Below are positions 1 through 10,800 of a DNA stretch of 64,000 nt, piece after piece; position 1 is the first letter of the stretch; each line of letters begins with the position of its first letter. Origin of the DNA: an uncultured Maribacter sp. (GTDB lineage: Bacteria > Bacteroidota > Bacteroidia > Flavobacteriales > Flavobacteriaceae); contig CANNFY010000001.1 in the NCBI GenBank assembly GCA_947504045.1, forward strand, positions 186,001 to 250,000, in the 5' to 3' direction. The position numbers were made by a program, and so were the translations under genes. Below the pieces are notes generated by a model. That model did not search any database and was not told where the DNA came from. It was given only the letters and a program-made list of their open reading frames with translations.

Positions 1-538
1 TTTCGTGCGCTACTCTGTCACCAGGTATAGCAATAGCAAAATCTCTTAAGGCAGCTCTTTCTCCTGAGTCTGCTTTAACAAATTGTAATATTCTTCCACC
101 TTTAGTTTCTACCGCACCATTATCTCCTTTTATAAAGGTATTCCATTCCCATGCTTGCGACCCTACAAAAATAGCACCACCAATAACTGTTAAAAACATG
201 TACCAGATTACTTTATTTTTTTGCATTTTATGACCAGCATCTACGGCAAGTACCATAGTTACAGAAGACATAATTAAAATAAAGGTCATTAACGCTACAT
301 ATATCATAGGATAACTACCATGTGTAAATGGAACGTGTGTAAAAACCTCATCTGCAATTGGCCAAGTTTCTATAAACTTAAATCTAGAAAAACCATATGC
401 TGCAAGAAAACCAGAAAATGTTAAAGCATCTGAAACTAGGAAAAACCACATCATCATTTTACCATAACTGGCTCCTAATGGTTGGCTATCACCACCACCC
501 CATGTATTCTCTTTTGTACTTGTTAGTGTAGAATTCAT
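1..538 (-). CDS. ctaE: Cytochrome c oxidase subunit III (CtaE type), 3' end outside window
   Basis: Partial gene: the ATG is at 538 and the frame stays open to the window edge, giving 179 codons. The protein begins MNSTLTSTKENTWGGGDSQP and has hydrophobic segments around residues 25-45, 75-95 and 110-130, as in the helical bundle of haem-copper oxidase subunit III. The words WFFLVSDALTF and SQAWEWN resemble bacterial CtaE/CyoC proteins. It would sit in the inner membrane beside subunits I and II, whose genes lie about 20 kb away near 20.3-23.2 kb. It follows a second subunit III-like gene (638-1219) and ctaB in the same direction, after a 99-base gap. The family is clear; the subfamily name is an inference. 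Confidence 0.85.
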   Translation of the reverse strand, partial: MNSTLTSTKENTWGGGDSQPLGASYGKMMMWFFLVSDALTFSGFLAAYGFSRFKFIETWPIADEVFTHVPFTHGSYPMIYVALMTFILIMSSVTMVLAVDAGHKMQKNKVIWYMFLTVIGGAIFVGSQAWEWNTFIKGDNGAVETKGGRILQFVKADSGERAALRDFAIAIPGDRVAHE

Positions 539-637
539 AAAAAGATTACTAATTTATTAGAATTTTGAGCAAAAATACTTTTTTTTTCTTCTTTAGAAAA
601 ACCGAATACCTATCAAAACTCACTTTATTTAAAAATA

Positions 638-1219
638 TTATTTAACAATTGTCATAAACAAGACTAAATATACCCATAAAAGGTCTAAAAAATGCCAGAA
701 ATTAGCACCTAAAATAACCCCTAACATATTATCCGCATTATATTTTCCTCTTATTTGGTTATACAAAACCACTAATAAAGATATTATTCCTGCCACAACG
801 TGTACAATATGCACCATTGCTATTAAAAAAACATAAGACATTTTAACACTACTAGTTGGTCCTGTAAAATAGTACCCTTGTGCTACCATTTCTGAAAAAC
901 CATTAAATTGCAAAACAATAAAAATTATGCCTAGAGCTAATGTTGTAAATAACAAGATAGTTCCGTTCTTAGATTGATTTTTTTTAATACATTTTTTTGC
1001 TATAACATACGTTATACTACTTAATATTAAGACGGCTGTACTTATATAAAAAGATGATGGTAGATTAATTTCCGTTATCCAATCTTCTCTTCTACTACTA
1101 ATAATATAAGCACTTGTCCAACCTGCAAAACCCATTAACAAACTTATGATACCAAACCAAAGCATCATTATTTTTGCTCTTTCGTTTTTTTCTTTCTGCG
1201 TTCCCTGTGTTAAATCCAT
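638..1219 (-). CDS. Haem-copper oxidase subunit III family protein (second copy)
   Basis: A 193-residue membrane protein with about five hydrophobic helices. After a short charged N-terminus come WFGIISLLMGFAGWTSAYII (about residues 21-40), then further segments near 56-73, 86-105, 128-150 and 170-192. The late segment MVHIVHVVAGIISLL and the ending NFWHFLDLLWVYLVLFMTIV are typical of subunit III. It starts two bases after the ctaB stop, so the two are probably translated together, and the next gene downstream is another subunit III. Bacteroidota oxidase clusters often carry two such genes; which one joins the mature oxidase cannot be told from sequence. Confidence 0.85.
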   Translation of the reverse strand: MDLTQGTQKEKNERAKIMMLWFGIISLLMGFAGWTSAYIISSRREDWITEINLPSSFYISTAVLILSSITYVIAKKCIKKNQSKNGTILLFTTLALGIIFIVLQFNGFSEMVAQGYYFTGPTSSVKMSYVFLIAMVHIVHVVAGIISLLVVLYNQIRGKYNADNMLGVILGANFWHFLDLLWVYLVLFMTIVK

Positions 1220-1221
1220 CT

Positions 1222-2124
1222 TTATTGTAAAAATTTATCTATAACATAAACTATTTGCATTAATGTAATATAGCTTACACTTGCTAGCATTAATTTTCTA
1301 GCAGATTTATTATCTCTTTTCTCATACAATTTAAAAGCAAATACTAGCATTACAAAACCCATAGCAAACACAACTATTGCTGCATAAATAGATAAGTGTA
1401 ATCTTCCTGTAATACCAAAAGCAGGTACTACAGATATAAGCAACATCCAAATAGTATACATTATAATCTGTAAAGCTGTTCCTTTATCTTTTTTTCCAGT
1501 AGGAAGCATTTTAAACCCTCCTTTTTTATAATCCTCATCTAACATCCAAGCTAATGCCCAAAAGTGAGGAAATTGCCAAAAAAACTGAATCATAAACAAT
1601 GTTCCTGGCTCGATACCAAAATCATTTGTTGCTGCAACCCAACCTAACATAAATGGTATTGCCCCAGGAAATGCTCCAACAAATACAGATAAAGGTGTTA
1701 TTGTTTTTAAAGGCGTATAAACACTTGTGTATAAAAAAATAGAAATTGCCCCAAACATTGCTGTTTTAGGATTTAAAACATACAAAGAGACAATCCCAAT
1801 TACTGTTAATACAACTGCAGTTATTAATGCTTTATTAGCAGTTACTCTACCTGCAGGAATTGGCCTATTTTTGGTCCTATCCATTAAAGCATCTAAATCT
1901 TTTTCTATTATTTGATTAAAAGCATTAGAAGCTCCTACCATACAATAGCCGCCAAAAGATAATAATAGGATGGAATAATAATTAATTTCTAAAGCACCTA
2001 AGAGGTACCCTGCAATAGAAGAAAACACAACACTAATAGCTAGCCTTGCCTTTGTAATCTCTTTAAAATCAGCAAAAAGTAAAGACCAAGTCTTTTCTTT
2101 TACTGTGCTAGCTGCAGTTTTCAT
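1222..2124 (-). CDS. ctaB: Protoheme IX farnesyltransferase (haem O synthase)
   Basis: UbiA-superfamily prenyltransferase that attaches a farnesyl group to haem b to give haem O, the precursor of haem A for the cytochrome oxidases. The first Asp-rich motif is visible as NQIIEKDLDALMDRTKNRP and the second loop as DEDYKKGGFKMLP, with about eight to nine hydrophobic helices between and around them. I chose the ATG at 2124 (protein begins MKTAAST, 300 residues). The in-frame upstream start at 2163 lies before a consensus promoter box at 2149-2156, so it would not be transcribed from that promoter. It heads a ctaB-subunit III-subunit III cluster. Confidence 0.93.
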   Translation of the reverse strand: MKTAASTVKEKTWSLLFADFKEITKARLAISVVFSSIAGYLLGALEINYYSILLLSFGGYCMVGASNAFNQIIEKDLDALMDRTKNRPIPAGRVTANKALITAVVLTVIGIVSLYVLNPKTAMFGAISIFLYTSVYTPLKTITPLSVFVGAFPGAIPFMLGWVAATNDFGIEPGTLFMIQFFWQFPHFWALAWMLDEDYKKGGFKMLPTGKKDKGTALQIIMYTIWMLLISVVPAFGITGRLHLSIYAAIVVFAMGFVMLVFAFKLYEKRDNKSARKLMLASVSYITLMQIVYVIDKFLQ

Positions 2125-2148
2125 CTTAATCAATCTAATTGAGGGCTG

Positions 2149-2179
2149 CAAATATAACCCCAACTCTAATTTTTTGCAA
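2149..2179 (-). promoter_or_regulatory. Promoter of ctaB, Bacteroidota type
   Basis: On the minus strand a -33-like TTG (2177-2179) is followed after 20 bases by TATATTTG (2149-2156), which fits the Bacteroidota TTG/TAnnTTTG consensus. Transcription would begin near 2142, giving a leader of under 20 bases before the ATG at 2124. Confidence 0.7.
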
Positions 2180-2255
2180 CGATTTAGAGGTATTTATATT
2201 AGACCAAAATAAGATACGTAAAAATATAACGTAGTGAAAGTGAATATTTTAAAAA

Positions 2256-2289
2256 TAGTACAGTAGCCACAATTGTGGCTACTGTACTA
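2256..2289 (-). terminator. Perfect 34-base palindrome, probable terminator of the upstream TonB gene
   Basis: Each 17-base arm reads TAGTACAGTAGCCACAA or its complement, with no unpaired centre. It starts six bases after the stop of the TonB gene at 2295 and is followed on the minus strand by five T. The stem is longer than the other terminators here, so an operator-like role is not excluded. Confidence 0.65.
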
Positions 2290-2294
2290 TAAAT

Positions 2295-3095
2295 TTAGTT
2301 TAAAGTAAAGTTTATTGGAATACTAAACGGTACTCTAACAGGTTCTCCTCTTTGCTTACCAGGAGTCATTCTCGGCAATTTATTAATTATTCTTTCTGCC
2401 TCATTTTCTAAAAGTTTGTGTGGCCCTCTAAGTTTTAAGTCTGTAATATACCCTTCTTTACTTATTTTAAAACCAACATGTACTTTTCCTTTAATACCTA
2501 ACTCTTGCGCCTCTTCTGGATATTTAAAATTACGCTGTATATGCTTTTGTATTTTTTGTGTAAAACATTGTAAACGTTCCTCTTTATCAACATTTTCACA
2601 TCCAGGATAAATTGGCTTGTCTTCTACTGCTATAAATATTATTTCATCAAGGTCGGGCTCCACCTTTTTAAAAGCAATATTATCTGGATTTAAATTTTCT
2701 GAAGAGACATCTTTTACATCTTCTATAAATTCTAATTCTGGTTTTACATCTACATCATCAGGAACCACCTTAACAGAAGAACTCTTAACTTTAGGCTTTA
2801 CAGTTATTTCTTCTTTTGGAGTTTCTACTTTTAATTCGTTTAAATCAGGATAATATTCTAAAACCTCAGCTTCTACAGCGGTACTTACCATTTCTTTTCC
2901 CGTAAAGGATTCAAAAGAAGCCTCTAGAGCAAAATAAACAATAGACATAGCTATTATTAATCCAAATTGAAATCTTGTAGACCCTCTTTTTTGTAAATTT
3001 ACACTGTGTTTGCCATTTTTATGGCTTACTCTGTTACGCTTGCTGCTATTCTCATTGCCGTGAGAATTTGCAGGATTACCTGTGTTACTATTCAT
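2295..3095 (-). CDS. TonB-family energy transducer (266 aa)
   Basis: Periplasm-spanning protein that couples inner-membrane energy to outer-membrane receptors. A basic N-terminus of about 45 residues leads to one membrane segment (about 44-60, FGLIIAMSIVYFALEASF), then an acidic, Lys/Val-rich spacer (70-150) and a C-terminal TonB domain (about 155-266). That domain contains PIYPGCENVDKEERLQCF, RNFKYPEEAQELGIKGKV and the end VPFSIPINFTLN. It is a close relative of the next gene (3214-3918), with which it shares the PGCEN...C segment and the motif LPxMTPGKQRG. It sits between two terminators, so it is probably transcribed alone. No exbB or exbD is in the window. The receptor it serves is unknown. 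Confidence 0.9.
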   Translation of the reverse strand: MNSNTGNPANSHGNENSSKRNRVSHKNGKHSVNLQKRGSTRFQFGLIIAMSIVYFALEASFESFTGKEMVSTAVEAEVLEYYPDLNELKVETPKEEITVKPKVKSSSVKVVPDDVDVKPELEFIEDVKDVSSENLNPDNIAFKKVEPDLDEIIFIAVEDKPIYPGCENVDKEERLQCFTQKIQKHIQRNFKYPEEAQELGIKGKVHVGFKISKEGYITDLKLRGPHKLLENEAERIINKLPRMTPGKQRGEPVRVPFSIPINFTLN

Positions 3096-3160
3096 AATAT
3101 TACGTTTTTAACCCATTTATGGGATTGTTATAATTATGTTAAAACACAAGAAGTGTACCA

Positions 3161-3190
3161 AAAAAAAATCCCGAGCTAAGGCTCGGGATT
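3161..3190 (-). terminator. Rho-independent terminator after the 234-aa TonB gene
   Basis: A ten-base stem, AATCCCGAGC with its complement, closes on a TAAG loop. On the minus strand it is followed by eight T. It lies 24 bases past the stop of the TonB gene at 3214. Confidence 0.9.
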
Positions 3191-3213
3191 TTATATATTA
3201 TATATGGAATATT

Positions 3214-3918
3214 TTACTGTAACTTAAAAGTAATTGGAATACTAAATGGTACTCTTACCGGTCTTCCTCTTTGCTTACCTGGAGTCATTTTAGGTAATTT
3301 ACTAATAATTCTAGCAGCTTCTTTTTCTAAGTTTTTATCTGGACCACGCATTCTAACACCTCCAATACTACCATCTTTCTGAATTACAAACATTACACTT
3401 ACACGACCCTGAATACCCATTTCTTGAGCAATTTCTGGGTAACGGAAGTTTTTACCAATATGCTTCTGCATCATATTATTGAAACATGCTCTTTTATTGC
3501 TTTCGTTTTCACAACCTGGAAAAACAGGTACGTTTTCAATAACTGCAAATGGAACATCTACATCTTCGAACTCTTCTTCTACTTGTACATCTTCTACCTC
3601 AATAATTTCTTCTTCCTGACTTGTTTCAGTAGATTCTATTACTGTTTCTTCTACTTCTTCCTCATCCTCTACTACTTCAATAATTTCTGGAGCAGCTGGT
3701 GGTGGTGGTGGTGGTGGTGTTTTAATTTGTTCTGTCATTGGAACCTCTTCATCTAGATCATCATCCACATTCATTGAAACATCATACTCACTTGTTTCTT
3801 CGTACGTTTTCCATTCTAATGCACGCCAAACAACTAACATAACTACAGCTAGCCCTATAACAAAGTATAAGCTACTATTTTTTGTTAAATCCGCTTTAGG
3901 ATTCTTTTTAAGTTCCAT
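3214..3918 (-). CDS. TonB-family energy transducer with proline tract (234 aa)
   Basis: Single membrane anchor near residues 17-33 (SLYFVIGLAVVMLVVW), then a spacer with seven consecutive prolines (about 69-75) and a strongly acidic Glu/Val-rich stretch (80-125). The C-terminal TonB domain (about 125-234) includes VPVFPGCENESNKRACF, KNFRYPEIAQEMGIQGRV and LPKMTPGKQRG. The rigid proline-rich spacer is the usual way TonB crosses the periplasm. It follows the vanZ-like gene by 56 bases and ends in a strong terminator. It and the 266-aa TonB next to it look like an old tandem duplication whose spacers have diverged while the C-terminal domain stayed similar. Confidence 0.93.
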   Translation of the reverse strand: MELKKNPKADLTKNSSLYFVIGLAVVMLVVWRALEWKTYEETSEYDVSMNVDDDLDEEVPMTEQIKTPPPPPPPAAPEIIEVVEDEEEVEETVIESTETSQEEEIIEVEDVQVEEEFEDVDVPFAVIENVPVFPGCENESNKRACFNNMMQKHIGKNFRYPEIAQEMGIQGRVSVMFVIQKDGSIGGVRMRGPDKNLEKEAARIISKLPKMTPGKQRGRPVRVPFSIPITFKLQ

Positions 3919-3974
3919 ATTTATATAATTTAGTGATTGCTAATTTAACCATTATTTTTAAAGAAATGCAAATA

Positions 3975-4373
3975 CTATTTCCATTTTAACGCCCATTTCT
4001 GCGAAAAATAGCTTTTTATTGCTATTCCTCCGCATATTGCCCCAAGAGTATTTGCCAAAACATCTAACACATCGCCTTGTCTATCAGTCGTATACGTTAA
4101 TTGTAATATCTCAATAACTATACCAAAAATAGTTGCAAAAAAAATCATTAAAAATATAGCCTTCTTAAGTCGCACAAATCCTTTAGTATGTTCGCGTGTT
4201 GCTAAAACACCTAAAAAAACAGCACCAAAATAAAATCCAAAATGAACTACTTTATCAAAATGTGGTATTGAAATTTTAGGCGTACTACTTTCTGAAAAAG
4301 AAAATAAGCTAGAAAATGTAACAAACATCATCCAGCTTATAAATAAAATTCTATATATACTTTTTTTAAGCAC
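3975..4373 (-). CDS. VanZ-like family membrane protein
   Basis: A 132-residue protein with about four hydrophobic helices (near 8-26, 44-60, 72-92 and 105-122). The loops [18 protein letters not shown] and [20 protein letters not shown] match the VanZ-like pattern of a His-containing loop followed by a Glu-rich helix and an Asp-containing turn. The biochemical role of stand-alone VanZ-like proteins is mostly unknown; teicoplanin-resistance VanZ gives the family its name, but nothing here suggests resistance. Its start overlaps the end of gcvH by eight bases, indicating translational coupling. Confidence 0.85.
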   Translation of the reverse strand: MLKKSIYRILFISWMMFVTFSSLFSFSESSTPKISIPHFDKVVHFGFYFGAVFLGVLATREHTKGFVRLKKAIFLMIFFATIFGIVIEILQLTYTTDRQGDVLDVLANTLGAICGGIAIKSYFSQKWALKWK

Positions 4374-4746
4374 CTATTAACTCTTTATATGCTTTATCGT
4401 CTAACAAAGTTTCTATTTCAGAAGGGTCTGAAATTTTTATTTTAATCATCCAACCTTCGCCATAAGGATCCGAATTAACTTTTTCTGGCTCATCTTCCAA
4501 ACCTTCATTAAAAGCAATTATTTCTCCACTTAAAGGTAAAAATAAATCTGAAACCGTTTTTACAGCCTCTACAGTTCCAAAAATAGCATCTTTATCTAAG
4601 GTCTCATCTAAAGTTTCAACTTCTACATAAACAATGTCTCCTAACTCGCTTTGTGCAAAGTCTGTTATTCCTACTGTTGCAACATCATCTTCAATTGTTA
4701 TCCACTCGTGGTCCTTTGTATATTTTAATTCTGCAGGTATGTTCAT
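4366..4746 (-). CDS. gcvH: Glycine cleavage system H protein
   Basis: Lipoyl-carrier protein that moves the aminomethyl group between the P, T and L proteins of the glycine cleavage system. The lipoylated lysine is Lys63 in [13 protein letters not shown], and the N-terminus KYTKDHEWI is the usual H-protein opening. I chose the ATG at 4746 (126 residues, the normal family length). An in-frame start at 4800 would add 18 unrelated residues and lies upstream of the promoter box at 4770-4777. The P and T protein genes are not in this window. Confidence 0.95.
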   Translation of the reverse strand: MNIPAELKYTKDHEWITIEDDVATVGITDFAQSELGDIVYVEVETLDETLDKDAIFGTVEAVKTVSDLFLPLSGEIIAFNEGLEDEPEKVNSDPYGEGWMIKIKISDPSEIETLLDDKAYKELIGA

Positions 4747-4769
4747 AATATGTATTTTAATTAGCAAAA

Positions 4770-4800
4770 CAAATGTAACAGATTCTATTACAGGAATCAA
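4770..4800 (-). promoter_or_regulatory. Promoter of gcvH, Bacteroidota type
   Basis: TTG (4798-4800) and TACATTTG (4770-4777) are separated by 20 bases on the minus strand, an excellent match to TTG/TAnnTTTG. The start codon at 4746 lies 23 bases downstream. Confidence 0.7.
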
Positions 4801-4825
4801 AAAAAACAGGTTACTTAGTTAAGTA
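4799..4825 (-). terminator. Weak candidate terminator after sprA
   Basis: The palindrome TACTTAGTTAAGTA (4812-4825) is followed on the minus strand, after four bases, by eight T (4799-4806). The stem is short and A/T-rich, and the T run abuts the gcvH promoter, so this is only a candidate. Confidence 0.35.
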
Positions 4826-4849
4826 TTTTATAAAGGTTTTTAAATAGGC

Positions 4850-7800
4850 TTAATTTCCAAAATTATATCTAATTGTAAACCCTGCATTTATTGTTGTTTG
4901 CGGAAAAGCAGTAGACACCGCAAATTGAGAAAAAGAATGATCATAAAAGAACAATGCATTTAAATTTTTACTTAGTGCATAATCTGCTGTAAACTTAATT
5001 GAAAGTAAGTTTTGCCCTGAAGTAATCTGATTACTATCTATATCTAAATTTCTTATTATTGTTAGATTATCTCTTACTGTTACATCTGCCTTAAGGTTTA
5101 AATCTCCTTTAAGTCTTGTTTTTTGCCCTCCAATATTGGTTACAAATTTTACATCTTTAATTCTATACCCTAATCCAACAGTATACTCTTTTCCATTTAT
5201 TTCGGTTAACAAGTTATTATCAAAACTTAAAGAAAGAGCTCTATCTGTTCGTATTTCTGCAAGTATGCTTACAGAATTTTTCATTTCAAAATCTAAACGC
5301 ATTAAAGGATTAAACTGATCCGTTAACACTACATTACTAATTATATTTTCTGGTAGAACATCTCCATTTTCAGAATTAATTATTCCATTCTCTCTTTCTA
5401 AGTTGGTTTGGAATGAATTAATACTATAAGATGCTCTATACCCATGACTTAATGAGAAACGTTTAAATTTCTTTTTAAACCATTTGTTACGCATTAAACC
5501 TGTATACTTAAGATTCCAATTTGGTATTGGAATAGCTCTGAAAGCATCTAAATTAACCCTATTAACATCTTGCCCTGTATACGCCGCAAAAAATGCTGGC
5601 AATAATACATCTTGTTGGGTTTTTCCATAACGTTCCGGAAAGCCTTCCTCATCTACCTCACCTAAAGATTGGTTGCCGCGATCGGACTCTACCCTATTTG
5701 CTATAGTAATTCTATTATCTTTAAATTCTTGAAACGTTTCTGAATCAAACTCATTACTTTTTCCAAAAGCAGTACCAATCATTACTGTTGATATACTAAA
5801 GTTACCATAGTTATTACCTAGCAAGTTTTCATACTCAAACCCTCCATCTGATGAAGAATTTACTTGAAAATTTTCTTGATAACTATTAGAATATTGTCTA
5901 TCCGCCGATAAATCTATAGTTAAATCTTTTATTGGTTGTGCTGTTGCTGTAATATTTAGCTGCTTATTAGCACTCTCTATATATTGCTCATTAAACTCAG
6001 CAAAAGGAGTTAACCAACCATTACGAGCAGCATTGTAACGAACATCTGCCTGGCTACCAAAAACAAATCCTACACTTGGTCTTGTTGTTCCTATAAATCC
6101 TACAGACTGAGTATAACCTGGAAGAACTTTACCATTGCTCTCGTTATAATTAACATTAATACGTTTTACCATAGTTAAAACATCTACCGCTGCATTAAAC
6201 AAGCCACTTGTTTTTCCTTTTTCTTTTTTGGGTTCCTTTGTGTTACCCGCTTTATCTTTTCTTAAAACTGCTGTTTTAGCAGACGCTTTACCCGTTCTCT
6301 TTTTAAGCCCTAACAAATCATAAAACTTTTGCATTGTTAAAGATGCTGTAAGATTATGTGTATTTGCATTCTGAATGGTGTTAATTGATGCATCATAACC
6401 TAAAGATTCTGATGCTACTTCTGTTAATGCATCTCCCCCTCGTTGCCAATCAAAATTACTAGTATAGCTATATTGTGCATTAATAAAATCTAAAGCAGGT
6501 ATTTTATTAAATGGTATTTCGTAATTTAACTGCATTTGTTGTGCATGACTATTTGGTTCGCCAATATCAAAAAAGCCATCCCATAATTCTAAACTAGAAT
6601 CTATATCTGAATTTGTATTACCACTTTCCTGATAATAATTTCGAATAATACTATTATTAGACCCTGTAAGATTTAACCTTAAAGATTTAGTAATACTATA
6701 ATTTAAAGCATATTGCCAATTAAACTGATAATTTCTTTGTTGCAATTCTGGCAGTTCTAAACGATCCACACCATCTTCTAACACATCTCTAAAACGTTGT
6801 TTATTAAATTGCCTATTAATATTTGAATTAACAGAAACACTTGTAGGTAATAAATTTAAATTTACTTCTTTTAACCATTGCCAATACCTACCTGTAAATA
6901 AAGAGTCTTTTTTAGCAAAAGGAGCCACCTCTATAGGCTTAAAATTATGATTATAAACAAAGCCCGTGTTTACACTTTGGTCTGTTAGCTCCGCAATTTC
7001 AAAATCTCTATGATTTGTTTCATTATAAGAATAATTAAACGTAAAGTTTTCTATATCGTAAAAATTAGCATCTGCCTCTTCTCCTCTATTTTTACGAACC
7101 CCAATTAAGTTTATACTTGTTCGTTTTGTATATTCTTCTGCTTGCTCTAAAATAGCATCTGCCTCTTCATCCGAATCTGCTGCTTCAATTAGTTCATCTA
7201 ATTTTAAATCGTCATATACTGGGTCAAACTCTGGAGTAATAAGTTGTTCCGAAATACCGTAATTAAATGGTAATTGTACATTCCATTTTTTTGGCAATAA
7301 TTGACCTACGTTTACATTAGTAACTAAATCGTATGACAATACATCTTCTCTTGCTCTTTCATTAGGTGTTTGATCTACTGACCCAAAACCAGAAGTACTT
7401 CTGTTACCAGTTGCAGAAAAATTAGCAAAATCTGCTATATTACCATCTACAGCGGCTACTGCTGCCCAGCCTCCATTATTATCTAAACCAGCTAAACGAA
7501 GTTCATTAAACCATACTTCTCCTCTTGCTCTTTGGTCTCCGAGGTTTTTAACCCCAACCATCATAGTACGAATACTACCTAATGATGGGTTACCTTTTAT
7601 ACCTATATAGGTTTCTCCTAATTCTCTATCTTCAAACTGATCAGGCACAACAACAGCTTCTCCGTTTTCTATTTTAAAATAACGAACCTCTGTTAGTTCC
7701 CCATCTAATATCCACCTAGATTTTATTTTATTAATATCACTAATAGAAACATTTAATTGGTTAGCATCTGGCCAAATTTCTTCTTCTGAGGTTGCTGTAA

Positions 7801-10800
7801 ATGGTGAAAACTCTAAAGGTATTTCTATTTGATAGTAATTTTCAGTAAAGTCTGTACCTATCCTTAAAAAACCTACTAAGTTTTCATCGTCAGTTTCATT
7901 AATTTCTTCTGCGTGGATAAACATTTTAATATTCTCGTATTGTCTAATATCAATATTTACATTTTTAAAAACACCACGAGAATCTTCAGGCTCTAAATTT
8001 TCTATTTTTAATGATAAAGACTGCTCATTCTGATTAATAATAGTATTATTATTATTTAACTGTTCCCTTACAACACCAGGTGGTAAAACATAAGGTATTG
8101 GTGTTCTAGTACTATTCTCTTCTATATTTACAGTGTTTACATCTATAGTTGTGCCATCATCAGAAGCGTTAGAATCTACATCGTCTTCTTGTAAAGAATT
8201 TGTATACGTTCTCCAGTCTCCACGCACTAAATCTAAAGTAGCAAAACGTAATACGGTTGGCGTTGTAAAACCTGTCATATACATACGCATAAAACTCATA
8301 GATCTAAAATCGCTAATACCACCTATGGCATCTGTAAAATCGCTTAATGGAATTTTATACTGGATCCATCTACGATTTAAAGTAGTACCATCTGGTAACT
8401 CTGGAGTAACTCCCTCTTTAATATCCGTTACATAAGGATCGTTAATTGTAGTATTAGGCTTTATTTGTATTCTATATTCATAATAGCTATTTACCGTATT
8501 CATGGTTAAATCTCTATCAATATCCTCTACATCTGGTAAAGTTGTAGAACCTCTATTGGTATCTGATACTGCAACAGGAGAGTTTCCATCTACATTATTG
8601 TAATTTAAATAACGTTCTAAAATACCACCATCTTTATTTAAATAATACTCATAATTATCTAGCGCAGGATCTTCTGCTGGGTTATTATCATAAATTGATG
8701 CTTCCGCAGCATCTCCTAAACCATCAAAACCAACATCTTGTATAGCTCTATTTCCTTCTTCGGCATCAAAAGCATAAACCAATGCTTGTGTTTGCGGTAC
8801 TTGTCCCCAAGATGTTGCAGATGTTGACACCGTATTATTTACATCAGGTAATCCGTTTTCGTACTGTTTTTTTCCGTCTCTTAAAACATCTTCAGATATA
8901 TTTCCTAAGTTTAAAACCAACTCTCCAGTACTTGTTGAAACCCCATCTACATACGGATCTAAAACCCAAAATTGTATAAACTCTACATTAGATTGTTCAA
9001 AATCTGTACTACTTAAAGAACGCATAATACCTCCCCATTTTTCGCCTCCTCCTTTACTATCAAAAGCAGGATCGTTATTATATGGTCCTTTTTCATTAGG
9101 ATAGTATGCAATATCTAAAGTGGTTTGCACCTGAGTTTGCCCTTGTGCTATATCGGTTTCTGGAAAAACCTCATCAATAAAAACCCTTCTTGTAGGGTTG
9201 GTAGAAATATCGCTATCCGAAATATCTGAAGGCCTTTGCGTTGTATAAAATATAGGATCTATTGTGTACCATGCCATCTTTGCCCTACCGTACCCATTAA
9301 TTAAATTATCTGGATCGTCAATACCATTACCGCCATACAATACTCCGTTATTTCCGAATTCTAGTGGAGTACTTGCCATTGTCCAACCTAAAGACGCTCT
9401 AATATCAATAAGTGCTTGCGCTCCTTCAAAATCATCAATATAGGTTGTTGTTTCTCCGTCAAAATCTGCATTTTTTGGTGAGTTAGGCTTTAACCATGCT
9501 ACTTCTGCTCTTACTGATAAGTTAGAAGGCACATCGGTATCTATGTTTGGTAACTTATTAACCATACGAGTTAAGAAAGGAACTTCTGTAGAATAATTAC
9601 CATTAAAGCCATAAATTGTATTGTTTACCGGCTCTACTCCATAATTTGATTTTTGTGTAAGAGGACGCTCATTCATATTCAAGAATGTACCTCCTAAAAC
9701 AAAGTTTTTATTAAATTGATGTTCTACATTAACACCAGTAAATCTTCTTGTTTGTTGCCCAAATACTGCATTATTTTCTACAGATATATTAATTGGAGTA
9801 TCGGAAGCTTCTAAACTAGGGTCTAATATTTGTACTGTACCAGCCTGATAATTTACGGTATAATCTATTCCTTCTTGTAGTTGCCTACCACCAGCGGTTA
9901 CTGTAACAGAACCTTGTGGCACATTAAATGCCCCTATAGAAATACCATTACTACTTGTAGATGTATACCGCCCTTTTAATAAGAATTTATTTTTTTCAGG
10001 TTCTTGAAGTGCGGCAGCTTTAGTAAGCTCATACATCTCTTTAAATATATATTTTTCTTGATTTGCATTAAATGACAAATCATCTTCGTAATTACCTCCT
10101 CCTAACTCATTAAACAAAAACTCTCCAAAGGGCTCTACTTTTGTAAAAATAATTCTACCATTTTGAGAATCTATTGTAATGCCAGGCACAAAATCAAAAA
10201 AACCATCACCTCCACTCTGCACATCATTATATGTGTTTAACCTATCTAAATTAAATACATTTAAAAGTATACGTTCTTGCAAAGGATTATTACCTCCTGT
10301 AGGATCTGGAAAATCTTCTCCTTCTACTGGTGTAATATAATTTCTTGCTGTTGGATCTGAATATAAAATATTCATTACAAAATCATCTTCACTTAAACTA
10401 TATGCACCAGTAGCGTATATATTTTTCATCATTAAATCCCAGATTGGATCGCTAATGTTTGTAATATTACTTTTTAATAATTTTAATATTAAAGTATTAT
10501 TCTCTACCACAGGGTTTACATCTGAAGAAACTGTAGTAGCATCTACACTACCATTTGCAAATTCACCAACTTGATACACTTGACCGTTATAGGTGTATTG
10601 GAAAGCTACACCCAAAACCTCATCGTTGCTTAAGGTTTGATTTAATGATATATATCCTAATTGCGAATTAAAATCGTAATCTGTATTCTCTGTTAATTTT
10701 CTAGCATTTTCTAAAATTGCATAATCAAAACCCTGATTTACCTGATACCCAGGAACATTAAAACCTGCTTCTACAGTTGCTATATCTCTAATAGACTCTG

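Noticed and set aside
2125-2163. Upstream in-frame start for ctaB
   Set aside because: It lies at or before the -7 box, so it would be outside the transcript; the ATG at 2124 fits the family length.
3697-3718. GGT-type microsatellite
   Set aside because: It encodes the seven-proline tract of TonB and needs no further explanation.
3424-3756. Open frame opposite the TonB gene with runs of Trp and Phe
   Set aside because: It is the complement of the proline/glutamate-rich TonB spacer; the composition is an artefact of the opposite strand.
4747-4800. Upstream in-frame start for gcvH
   Set aside because: It overlaps a full promoter match and would add residues foreign to the H-protein family.
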